Below, in pieces: positions 29,975 to 36,742 of a stretch of DNA of 36,742 nt (position 1 is the stretch's first letter; the number at the start of each line of letters is the position of its first letter). Below the pieces are notes generated by a model. The model saw only the letters and a program-made list of their open reading frames with translations, had not been told where the DNA came from and did not search any database. Source of the DNA: Aphodomonas sp964553125 (GTDB taxonomy: Bacteria > Bacillota > Clostridia > Christensenellales > Aristaeellaceae); NCBI GenBank assembly GCA_964553125.1, contig CAZKJW010000011.1, positions 1 through 36,742 on the forward strand, given 5' to 3'. The translations under genes were made by a program, and so were the position numbers.

Positions 29975-30823
29975 TTAACCCTTGATTGCGCCCGCCGCGA
30001 CGCCCTTGACGATGCTCTTGTTCATCGCGATATACACGATCAGCGCGGGAATGGCGGCCAGCGCCATGGTGGCGAACTGTACGGCGTAATCCGAAGAATA
30101 CTGGCCCGTGAATTCAAGCACGAGGAAGGGCAGCGTTTTCCATGTGTGCTTGCTCAGGTAGGTCATTGCGGTGAGGAACTCGTTCCAGTTGGTGAGGTAG
30201 GTGATGATTGCAACCGTCGTCAGCGACGATTTCATCAGCGGCACGATGATCTGGAACAGCATCCTGTACACGCCGCAGCCGTCGATCAGCGCGGATTCCT
30301 CCAGCGAACGCGGCAGGGATTCCATGTAGCCTGACGTTAACAGAAAGCCGGTGGAGAACGGGAAAGCGACGTAGGGGAGCAAAAGCGCCCAGATGGTGTT
30401 CGTCAGCTTCAGCTTGGTGAACACGAGGAAGTTTGGCAGCAGCGCCGAATAGGAGGGGATCATCAACCCCAGAAGGAGAATCAGATACACCGTCGAGCGG
30501 AGCTTCCACTGCATCCGCGTGCAGGCGAACGCCGCCATGACGGAAAAGAGCAGCACGAAGAAAATCGCAAGGCCGTTGACGAGCACGCTGTTTCGCAGAT
30601 AGAGGAAGAAGTGGCTCTGGAAAATTGCCTTGTTGTAGTTCTCCCAGTGCGGCGGGTTCAGCGCGACCAGCACGTTTTCACCGAAAAGCTGCGTGCTTTC
30701 GGCGAGGGAGAAGTCGAGCAGCCAGATCAGCGGGAAAAGCTGCACCAGCGCAAAGCACGCCAGCAGCACGGTGCGGATGACGGAGAAGACTCTGCTTTTT
30801 GCACTCTTTTTGTCAATAACCAC
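29975..30823 (-). CDS. Carbohydrate ABC transporter permease (MalG type)
   Basis: A 282-residue permease with six membrane helices. The EAA loop that contacts the ATPase is ESLPRSLEESALIDGCGVYRMLFQIIVPLMKSS, with Gly in place as in the family (read in parts: EESALIDGCG, then QIIVPLMK). N-terminal features LLACFALVQLFPLIWLLDFS and C-terminal VQFATMALAAIPALIVYIAM...KGVAAGAIKG are typical of MalG/UgpE proteins of the CUT1 family. The start is GTG 30823, immediately after the TAA of the partner permease and 9 nt from GGAGG. No ATPase gene is in the operon; a shared MsmX-type ATPase elsewhere is the usual solution. Confidence 0.94.
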   Translation of the reverse strand: MVIDKKSAKSRVFSVIRTVLLACFALVQLFPLIWLLDFSLAESTQLFGENVLVALNPPHWENYNKAIFQSHFFLYLRNSVLVNGLAIFFVLLFSVMAAFACTRMQWKLRSTVYLILLLGLMIPSYSALLPNFLVFTKLKLTNTIWALLLPYVAFPFSTGFLLTSGYMESLPRSLEESALIDGCGVYRMLFQIIVPLMKSSLTTVAIITYLTNWNEFLTAMTYLSKHTWKTLPFLVLEFTGQYSSDYAVQFATMALAAIPALIVYIAMNKSIVKGVAAGAIKG

Positions 30824-31699
30824 TTAGTCCGCCTCCTTTTCCTGGAACAGCGCCTTGAGCACAACCGTCGAAACGATGCAGGCTACGACCAGAACGATGC
30901 CGATCGCGCTGCCGTATCCGTATCGATAGTTGGTAAAGCCCTGCTTATACAGATAGACGGCGATGAACTGCGTCCGCTCCATGGGGCCGCCGTTCGTCAT
31001 CTGATAGACGATCTCCATTGTTTTGAGCGAGGTGACGAAGGTCTGGATCAGGTGATAGAGGATAATGGGCTTCATTTCGGGCAGCGTGATGTAGAAGAAC
31101 TCCTTCAGCCCGGACGCGCCGTCGAGCGCGGAGGCTTCATACTGCTGCGGGTCGATGTTCTTGATGCCCGCATAGAAGATCAGCATCGCCCAGCCAAAGC
31201 CGTGCCAGAGGGTAACGAAGATGACGGCGTACAGCGCCGTATTCACGCCCAGCGCGTTGAAGGGCTGCGTATAGCCGAAAAACTCAAGCACCTTTTTGAG
31301 CAGGCCATAATTGGGGTTGTATATGAAACGCCACAGCTCGGCGATGATTGCAACGGAAATTACGTCGGGGATAAAAAACACGCAGCGGAGAAGATTCTCA
31401 AAGCGGCGGGGAAGCCGATCGAGCACGATGGCCGTCAGCATGGCCAGCGGGTGCTGGAACAGAATGGCGGCAAGCGCGAGAATCAGCGAGTTTCTCAGCG
31501 AGCGGATAAACACGGGATCCTTCAGCAGGTTGGCATAATTTTCAAAGCCGACAAACTTTGCGGCGGAGAGACCGGAGAAATCCGTCAGGCTGTAATAAAA
31601 GCTCAGGATGATCGGAACCAGCACAACTCCGAAGAAAAGGAGCAGGCCCGGACACACCAGGGAAAAGATGATCGCCTTGTTTTTATATAGCTTATGCAT
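30824..31699 (-). CDS. Carbohydrate ABC transporter permease (MalF type)
   Basis: A 291-residue permease, partner of the MalG-type protein. Typical features are IFSLVCPGLLLFFGVVLVPIILSFYYSLTDF at the N-terminus (one helix) and the EAA loop QYEASALDGASGLKEFF followed by ITLPEMKP. The end has TNGGPMERTQFIAVYLYKQGF before the last helix. It belongs to the CUT1 group for oligosaccharides or glycosides; the substrate is unknown. The start ATG 31699. It follows the binding-protein gene by 71 nt, which hold a strong hairpin, and its stop touches the start of the next permease. Confidence 0.95.
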   Translation of the reverse strand: MHKLYKNKAIIFSLVCPGLLLFFGVVLVPIILSFYYSLTDFSGLSAAKFVGFENYANLLKDPVFIRSLRNSLILALAAILFQHPLAMLTAIVLDRLPRRFENLLRCVFFIPDVISVAIIAELWRFIYNPNYGLLKKVLEFFGYTQPFNALGVNTALYAVIFVTLWHGFGWAMLIFYAGIKNIDPQQYEASALDGASGLKEFFYITLPEMKPIILYHLIQTFVTSLKTMEIVYQMTNGGPMERTQFIAVYLYKQGFTNYRYGYGSAIGIVLVVACIVSTVVLKALFQEKEAD

Positions 31700-31728
31700 A
31701 TATGCGTCTCCTCAGGCCGATACTGAGA

Positions 31729-31753
31729 CCGGGGGAAGAATTTCTTCCCCCGG
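31729..31753 (-). promoter_or_regulatory. Intercistronic hairpin between binding-protein and permease genes
   Basis: CCGGGGGAAGAA (31729-31740) pairs with TTCTTCCCCCGG (31742-31753); realistically a 10-bp stem with an AATTT loop. There is no T run after it on the minus strand, so it more likely protects the upstream message from 3' decay or partly attenuates read-through. Either would give more binding protein than permease. Confidence 0.6.
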
Positions 31754-31770
31754 CCGGCACCGCATTCCTT

Positions 31771-33027
31771 TTACTTGGTTACGGCGGTGTACATTTCCTG
31801 CACGCAGTCTTCGGGGGTAATCAGTCCCAGGTACAGGCCGTTGAGAATGTCATAGCAGTAGGATTCCATGGCGTAGGTGCGGATGTTGGAGAAATCGTAG
31901 CCGGTCTGAGAGGACGCCTCGGCGAGAACGTTCATGATGTCCAGCTGCAGGGGCGTTTCGCTGCCGGTCTGGTAGTTGTAGAAGTCCTGCGTGGAGATGG
32001 CAAGGCCCTGCTCCCACGCGCGCTTGGACCAGTTTTCGGGCGAGACATAGTAGGAGACGATGTCCATCGCGACGTCCTTATGCTCGGAGTAGGAGCACAC
32101 GCCGATGCCGCCGTCGGCATAGGCAAGGAGCGCGCCGTCGCCTTCTGCGGAGACCTGCGGGAAAGCAAACGCGCCAACGTTGAAGTCGGGGGTGATGCCC
32201 ATTTCCCAGCTGCCCATCCACCACATGGCGGCCTTGCCGTTCATGAACATATTCTGGCTGGTGGCGTAGTCGCAGGTTTCAAAGCCGTAGCCGAAGAGTT
32301 CCTGCGCGTCGCGCGCGCCGAGCTGGAAGCTCTCGAGCCAAGCGGGATCGCTGAAGTCTTCGTTGTCGATGGAGGAGCGGATGAGCTGGCTGGCGTTGGA
32401 ACCGGCAACCTGGCCCAGAACGGCGGTGGCCCACTTCGTCACAGGCCAGCCGTCAACGCCGGCGATGGCGACCGGGATGATTCCGGCGTCCTTGAACACC
32501 TTGGCGGCCGCGAGCAGCTCGTCATAGGTGGTGGGAACAGCAACGTTGTGCTCCGCAAAGAGGTCTTTGTTGTAGTAGAGCACCCACGCGGTGTTCTGCG
32601 TGCTCAGGGAGTAGGTGACGCCGTCCTTGATGTAGGGCGCGTTCGCGCCGGAGACAAAGTTCAGGGACTCGATCATTTCATCGCTGAACGGCTCGAGGAC
32701 GCCCGCTTCAAACAGCGGATCCATCCACGCGGGGGTGTTGTAGTTGAAGAAGATGTCCGGCAGTTCGTTGGCCATGAGGTAGGCCTTGAACTTCGTGGGG
32801 AAGCTGCTGGAGTCGAGCGCTTCAACTTCGATGACGACGTTGGGATGCGCGTCCATGTATTCCTGCAGCATCTGCTCCTGCAGAAGGCCGCGGCCGGAGG
32901 TGCGATCCGGGATGTCGCACATGAAGCGGATGACGACTTTGTCTTCCGCGAAGGCGGTCCCGATCAGGGAAGACGCCGTCGTCAGAAGCAGCGCCAGTAC
33001 GAGGATCAATCCGATGGTCTTTTTCAT
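31771..33027 (-). CDS. Extracellular sugar-binding protein of an ABC importer
   Basis: A 418-residue family 1 solute-binding protein. The signal peptide (KKTIGLILVLALLLTTASSL, cleavage near GTAFA/EDK) has no lipobox cysteine, so it would be released or held by other means rather than lipid-anchored, which is uncommon in Gram-positive bacteria. Mature-domain features are DIFFNYNTPAWMDPLFEAG, TQNTAWVLYYNKDLFAEHNV, PTTYDELLAAAKVFKDAGIIPVAI (read in parts) and FMNGKAAMWWMGSWE. The ligand is unknown. The start ATG 33027 follows GAGGGAG. First gene of the importer operon, divergent from the YesN/YesM genes. Confidence 0.95.
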   Translation of the reverse strand: MKKTIGLILVLALLLTTASSLIGTAFAEDKVVIRFMCDIPDRTSGRGLLQEQMLQEYMDAHPNVVIEVEALDSSSFPTKFKAYLMANELPDIFFNYNTPAWMDPLFEAGVLEPFSDEMIESLNFVSGANAPYIKDGVTYSLSTQNTAWVLYYNKDLFAEHNVAVPTTYDELLAAAKVFKDAGIIPVAIAGVDGWPVTKWATAVLGQVAGSNASQLIRSSIDNEDFSDPAWLESFQLGARDAQELFGYGFETCDYATSQNMFMNGKAAMWWMGSWEMGITPDFNVGAFAFPQVSAEGDGALLAYADGGIGVCSYSEHKDVAMDIVSYYVSPENWSKRAWEQGLAISTQDFYNYQTGSETPLQLDIMNVLAEASSQTGYDFSNIRTYAMESYCYDILNGLYLGLITPEDCVQEMYTAVTK

Positions 33028-33080
33028 TTTCTCCCTCTTTCCTTGGTTTCTTTTTTTGCCGCAATGCGGCTCTATTACCG

Positions 33081-33109
33081 ATATTAAAGGATTTAGAATG
33101 AAAGCACAA
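33081..33109 (-). promoter_or_regulatory. Possible promoter of the sugar importer operon
   Basis: Minus strand: -10 TAATAT (33081-33086), 17-nt spacer, weak -35 TTGTGC (33104-33109). A weak -35 would fit activation by the adjacent AraC-type response regulator. A palindrome GCCGC-AAT-GCGGC lies between the promoter and the gene (33059-33071). Confidence 0.45.
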
Positions 33110-33230
33110 TGTAAATTTTGTCCTATTTGTTTGACTTTTTGTCGTGTTTTTGTTGGGTCGATGCATTTTCGGGCGAGTTATGATATGATTATTTCATCAA
33201 AGCTGTACTCCACCGACGCGTGAGGTTTTC

Positions 33231-34055
33231 ATGAGCAATCTTCTGATCGTAGACGACGAGCGCATTATTCGCAGCGGGCTTTCCTCCATCGATTGGGCGT
33301 CCTGCGGCGTCCGTTTGCTTGCCGTTGCGTCAAACGGCTCGGAAGCGATGGAGGTCATCCGGAATGAGACGGTGGACATTCTGCTGTCTGATATCCGTAT
33401 GCCCGACATGGACGGGCTGGAGCTTGCGGAAAACCTGCTGCGCGAGCAGCCCAAAGCGCGCATCGTGTTCTTGACGGGCTACGCTGAATTTGCCTATGTT
33501 CACAAGGCGCTGCGTCTGGGCGCGGTGGAATACATCCTCAAGCCGGCGCTCATTCCCGAAATTCGAAACGCGGTGATCAAGGCGCGCGACGCGCTGGAGC
33601 ACAGGCCGGCGGAACCGGAACCCCCGGACGACCCTTCGGCGGCGGGCGAGGAGTTTTATCTCAACGCGTGGCGGCCAGTGCTGGAATATATCGTCCGGCA
33701 TTACGCCGAGGAAATATCGCTCTCCAAGCTGGCGGAGCAGTTCCATTTCTCGCCGTCGTATCTGAGCAAAAGCATCAAAAAAGCGACCGGCTATTCCTTC
33801 GTGCAGTTCCTCACGGCCATTCGCGTGTATTACGCCGGAATTGCGCTGCGCAGCAGCAACAAGAAAATCAGCGAAATCTGCATGGACGTCGGCCTGCCGA
33901 ACGAACAGTATTTCAGCCAGCTATTCCGCAACTACTTTGGAGTAACGCCGAATGCCTACCGAAAACATCAGGAAGCGGAAACCCCGGCTTCCATCCTGCG
34001 ATTCCTCGAAGCGTCGCGGCTGCTTCCGGGAGAGAATCCGGAGCCGCTTCAGTAA
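33231..34055 (+). CDS. YesN-type response regulator (receiver + AraC DNA-binding domain)
   Basis: A 274-residue regulator. The receiver domain (1-120) has the acidic pocket VDDE, phospho-acceptor Asp54 in LLSDIRMPDMDG, Thr82 in FLTGYAEF and Lys104 in YILKP. The AraC helix-turn-helix domain (about 148-246) shows ISLSKLAEQFHFSPSYLSKS and ISEICMDVGLPNEQYFSQLF. YesN regulators activate nearby sugar ABC transporter genes when phosphorylated by the paired YesM kinase. Here the divergent importer is the expected target. ATG 33231 lies only 200 bp from the importer start. TATGAT -10-like boxes at 33179-33189 lack a good -35. Confidence 0.94.
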   Translation: MSNLLIVDDERIIRSGLSSIDWASCGVRLLAVASNGSEAMEVIRNETVDILLSDIRMPDMDGLELAENLLREQPKARIVFLTGYAEFAYVHKALRLGAVEYILKPALIPEIRNAVIKARDALEHRPAEPEPPDDPSAAGEEFYLNAWRPVLEYIVRHYAEEISLSKLAEQFHFSPSYLSKSIKKATGYSFVQFLTAIRVYYAGIALRSSNKKISEICMDVGLPNEQYFSQLFRNYFGVTPNAYRKHQEAETPASILRFLEASRLLPGENPEPLQ

Positions 34056-35826
34056 CACAAGCGTGCGGACGAAGATCATCGTGATTTTCGTCACGCTGTT
34101 CATCTTCTTCACGGCCGCGCTGGTGGCGGAGGGGTATTATTTTTCGCAGAAAAGCATCCTCAAGCGCGCGACGCAGTATACCCAGAGCATGGTCAACGTC
34201 ACCGCGCAGGAGCTGGACCGCATCATCAGCCAGATCAACGACATCAGCCGCGCCATGATTTCGGATGACCGGCTTTTGCAGCTGACCGACGCATACGCAT
34301 CCGCCGATGCAAGCTCGCTCGATTATCTTGCCAGCATCACGCAGCTTCAGGATGCGCTCGGTACCTACGCGCTCCTGCGCGTGGAAATCGATTCCCTCTA
34401 TCTCCACACCGACACGCAGCGCGATCTCACCTTCACCAAGCGGCTGAACGTCTTGCAGGACAGGCTGCTTGCGCACGAGGCGGAATGCCGCCGGCTGAAC
34501 GGGCGGCCGTATTGGTTTCTTGCGGATGAAAGCCCCGGCATCATTTCCTGCATGAGGCAGATCAGCGGGCAGGGCTCCAGAGAGGGCGCGGGCTTTCTCG
34601 CCGTCAATATCAGCGAGCGCTACCTGTCGGATATGTACCGGCAGCTGACGAGCGACGGCGGCCTCTCAAGCGACGCGCTGGTGTTCCTCTCCACGCAGGA
34701 GGGGCAGATTGTGTCGTCCAACGACGCAAACCGCATCGGCGGGATGCTTGACGCGTTCCCGCAGGGACACGCCGACGACGAGGCGGAGATCATCCGCTAT
34801 AACGGGCAAAAGAGCATCATCTTCACAAGCGGCACGCTGGAAAACGGCTGGCGGCTGACGCTGATTCTGCCCTATGTACACCACACCGATGGGCTGCTTG
34901 CCTTGCGGCAGACCTATATCGCGTCGTTCGCGATTGTGCTGGCGTGCGGCATTCTCCTTCTGACTCTTGCGCTGCGCCGCCTGATTCTGCCGCTGAACCG
35001 GCTGGATACGGCCATCGCCCGCTTCGGCGAGGGCGACTTTGAAGCGCGCTGCGAGGTGACCGGCGGCGATGAGTTCGGGCATCTCTCGCAGATGTTCAAC
35101 ACCATGGCGAACAACATCGTGCAGCTGCACGATACGGTCTATGCGCAGCAGATTCAGCTGCGCGACGCGGAGCTGAGCGCGCTGCAGATGCAGATCAATC
35201 CGCATTTCCTGTATAACACGCTGGACACCATCAACTGGCTCGCGCAGTTCAACGGCGCGGACGAGATATGCGATATCTCCAAAGCGCTCGCTTCCCTCAT
35301 GCGCTACACGCTCGGCGGAGAGGCGTGGGTTACGGCGGCGCAGGAGATCGAGAACGTGCGCAGCTACATTCAGATTCAGACGTACCGCTACGACGAGCGG
35401 CTGCAGATCGAGTACGATTTGGACGAGTCGCTCCTCAATGTTCCGATTCCCAAGCTGATCCTTCAGCCGCTGGTGGAAAACGCCATCGTGCATGGCATTG
35501 AGAACAGGAACGGCGTCGGGATTGTCCGCATTGGCCTGCACCGGGAGGGCGAGTTCGCCGTGTTCACCGTTTCCGATAACGGCGGCGGCATGACGGCGGA
35601 GCAGGTTGCGGATATTCTGGAGCGGATTCGCCGCGAGGAGCACTCGCTGAACGCCACAAAGAGTATCGGCCTTCTCAACGTTGGAAAGCGCGTCTGCGCG
35701 ACGTGCCGCTCGCTGGAGGCGTTTGAAATCAGCAGCGCGCCGTCCGCCGGGACGGTAATCCGTACCAAGTTCCCCATTCCAAAGCGGGAAGCCACGCAAG
35801 AAGAAACAGAGAAAAGCGAGGGATAA
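33952..35826 (+). CDS. YesM-type sensor histidine kinase
   Basis: A 624-residue membrane kinase. A basic N-terminus leads to TM1 (about 41-63), an extracellular sensor of about 255 residues, TM2 (about 323-345) and a HAMP linker (about 345-398). The His_kinase domain has the phospho-acceptor motif QINPHFLYNTLD (His418). The ATPase domain has PLVENAIVHGIENR, DNGGGM and SIGLLNVGKRV. It would sense an extracellular carbohydrate or the loaded binding protein and phosphorylate the YesN partner. ATG 33952 has GGAG 9 nt upstream and makes the gene overlap the response regulator by 104 bp. A later GTG at 34063 would give no overlap but has a poor ribosome site. Confidence 0.93.
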   Translation: MPTENIRKRKPRLPSCDSSKRRGCFRERIRSRFSNTSVRTKIIVIFVTLFIFFTAALVAEGYYFSQKSILKRATQYTQSMVNVTAQELDRIISQINDISRAMISDDRLLQLTDAYASADASSLDYLASITQLQDALGTYALLRVEIDSLYLHTDTQRDLTFTKRLNVLQDRLLAHEAECRRLNGRPYWFLADESPGIISCMRQISGQGSREGAGFLAVNISERYLSDMYRQLTSDGGLSSDALVFLSTQEGQIVSSNDANRIGGMLDAFPQGHADDEAEIIRYNGQKSIIFTSGTLENGWRLTLILPYVHHTDGLLALRQTYIASFAIVLACGILLLTLALRRLILPLNRLDTAIARFGEGDFEARCEVTGGDEFGHLSQMFNTMANNIVQLHDTVYAQQIQLRDAELSALQMQINPHFLYNTLDTINWLAQFNGADEICDISKALASLMRYTLGGEAWVTAAQEIENVRSYIQIQTYRYDERLQIEYDLDESLLNVPIPKLILQPLVENAIVHGIENRNGVGIVRIGLHREGEFAVFTVSDNGGGMTAEQVADILERIRREEHSLNATKSIGLLNVGKRVCATCRSLEAFEISSAPSAGTVIRTKFPIPKREATQEETEKSEG

Positions 35827-35829
35827 GCC

Positions 35830-36681
35830 ATGGTTCATTTCACGTGCGAAAAGCTCTCTCCGTCCGTGACGCGCATTTTTGCGCCGGCGGAGGAGCAGAT
35901 GTATCTGGTCACGGGCGCGGAGCGCGCCGCGCTCATCGACACGGGCGCGGGCGTGGGCGATCTGCGCGCCTATGTGCGCACGCTGACGGAGCTTCCGCTG
36001 ATTGTGCTTTTGACGCACAACCACTTCGATCACGCGCTTGGCGCGGCGCAGTTTGAAACCGTCTACATGAGCCGCGCCGACGTGGACGAGTTCGACGCGG
36101 AGGGGCTTGCGACGGGGCGCGTCGCCTATCTTTCCGAGAAGCCGGTGTTCTCGCAGATAGAAGCGTCCGACTATATCCCGGTGGACGACCCGAAGCGGTT
36201 CCGCATTCTGTCGGACGGCGACGTGTTTGATCTGGGCGGCGTTCACATTGAGGCGCGGATATGCGGCGGGCATACGCCCGGCTCCATGACGTTCCTGCTC
36301 ACGGAGGAGCGCACGCTCATCACGAGCGACGCGGTGAGCCATTTCAGCCTGATGCAGGGCTCCCATGCACTGGGAATGTGCTCCTACGAAAAGAACCTCA
36401 TCGCGCTGGACGAGGCGACGAAGGGGCGCTATGACCGCATCTATTGCTCTCACGACGCGGTGGTTCCGCCCGTCGATCTGCTGCGGCGCGTCATCGAGGT
36501 GTGCGAGGAAATCAAGGCCGGAACGGACGACCGCGTTCCCTTTGGCTTTCTGGACGAGACCGGCATGATCGCCAAAGCGACGTGCAGCGTCGTTGACGGC
36601 CCCTTCGGCAGCAGCGAGCACATGCGCGCCGACGGCGGCTTCGGGAACATGGTCTATGATCCCGCGCGCATCTGGGAGTAA
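35830..36681 (+). CDS. MBL-fold metallo-hydrolase
   Basis: A 283-residue metallo-beta-lactamase-fold hydrolase. The metal site is complete: THNHFDH (His63, His65, Asp67, His68), CGGHTPGSM, LITSDAVSH (bridging Asp) and YCSHDAVVP. There is no signal peptide. Within this fold it looks like a glyoxalase II/lactonase-type member, but no specific reaction can be assigned. The start ATG 35830 is 3 nt after the kinase stop, with GAGGGA about 8 nt upstream, so it is translated from the same message as the two-component system. A link to processing of the imported sugar is possible but inferred only from position. Confidence 0.9.
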   Translation: MVHFTCEKLSPSVTRIFAPAEEQMYLVTGAERAALIDTGAGVGDLRAYVRTLTELPLIVLLTHNHFDHALGAAQFETVYMSRADVDEFDAEGLATGRVAYLSEKPVFSQIEASDYIPVDDPKRFRILSDGDVFDLGGVHIEARICGGHTPGSMTFLLTEERTLITSDAVSHFSLMQGSHALGMCSYEKNLIALDEATKGRYDRIYCSHDAVVPPVDLLRRVIEVCEEIKAGTDDRVPFGFLDETGMIAKATCSVVDGPFGSSEHMRADGGFGNMVYDPARIWE

Positions 36682-36742
36682 AGCGAAGCCGCGGCAAAAC
36701 GGCGCGGCGCGTTCAGCGTCTTGGTCAGGCATGGCTCGCGCC

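Noticed and set aside
34666..36732. 688-codon minus-strand frame at the right end
   Set aside because: Shadow of the YesM kinase and MBL genes, both with full sets of motifs.
36682..36742. GCCGCG / CGCGGC hairpin after the MBL gene as a terminator
   Set aside because: The stem is short, has no T run, and the window ends before its context can be judged.
1..36742. tRNA or rRNA genes
   Set aside because: No TPsiC-loop-like GTTCGANTC with matching acceptor arms and no rRNA-like blocks were noticed on either strand; a dedicated scan was not possible.

Overview
The window looks like a GC-rich member of the Bacillota, class Clostridia, probably a gut lineage known mainly from metagenome assemblies. 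Supporting signs are strong AGGAGG-type ribosome binding sites, Gram-positive style signal peptides, and the families present: YitT, a DUF1292 protein, MgtE, a BofC-like protein, a SorC-type regulator, and a YesMN two-component system beside a sugar ABC transporter. Three runs of exactly 100 N (4639-4738, 8597-8696, 11829-11928) are scaffold joins of unknown true length. No tRNA, rRNA, CRISPR array, transposase or phage gene was seen.

Region 1 (1-6480). Minus strand: uvrC (cut by the left edge), an anchored endonuclease/exonuclease/phosphatase-family protein, and a small acidic DUF1292 protein with an unusual cysteine cluster. ispE runs on the plus strand. After a gap follow a YitT-type membrane protein and an exported nitroreductase-like protein, both minus.

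Region 2 (6478-9490). A secreted FAD reductase carries two FMN-binding domains, with a LysR regulator upstream. Together with the exported nitroreductase this suggests a small extracytosolic flavin redox module of unknown substrate.

Region 3 (9606-16631). Plus strand: a fucokinase/fucose-1-phosphate guanylyltransferase fusion (interrupted by a gap), a BofC-like membrane protein, an M19 dipeptidase, guaB, a zinc-ribbon protein and a membrane-bound XRE regulator. Most are separated by clear intrinsic terminators.

Region 4 (16654-21128). Minus strand: an exported DnaJ-type zinc-finger protein interrupted by an amber codon right after its signal peptide, a six-SH3-domain secreted protein, a class I glutamine amidotransferase-like hydrolase, and an SAH/MTA deaminase-type amidohydrolase.

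Region 5 (21202-24028). murI, then mgtE behind a roughly 286-nt structured leader whose 3' end can base-pair with the mgtE ribosome binding site. Downstream are two identical 35-bp hairpins.

Region 6 (24029-27335). A sorbose-type catabolic locus: SorE-like dehydrogenase and class II aldolase, divergent from a SorC-family regulator, with a candidate operator between them.

Region 7 (27356-29887). A three-gene surface glycan initiation operon: YhhN-like membrane protein, polyprenyl-phosphate sugar-1-phosphate transferase and a family 4 glycosyltransferase.

Region 8 (29911-36742). A sugar ABC importer (binding protein plus two permeases, no ATPase) divergent from a YesN/YesM two-component system and an MBL-fold hydrolase. 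This is the usual Clostridia arrangement in which the kinase senses a carbohydrate and drives its importer.

Of 30 complete stop codons, 16 are TAA, 14 are TGA and none is TAG. The only TAG seen inside a reading frame that otherwise looks like a gene is the one at 17176-17178.
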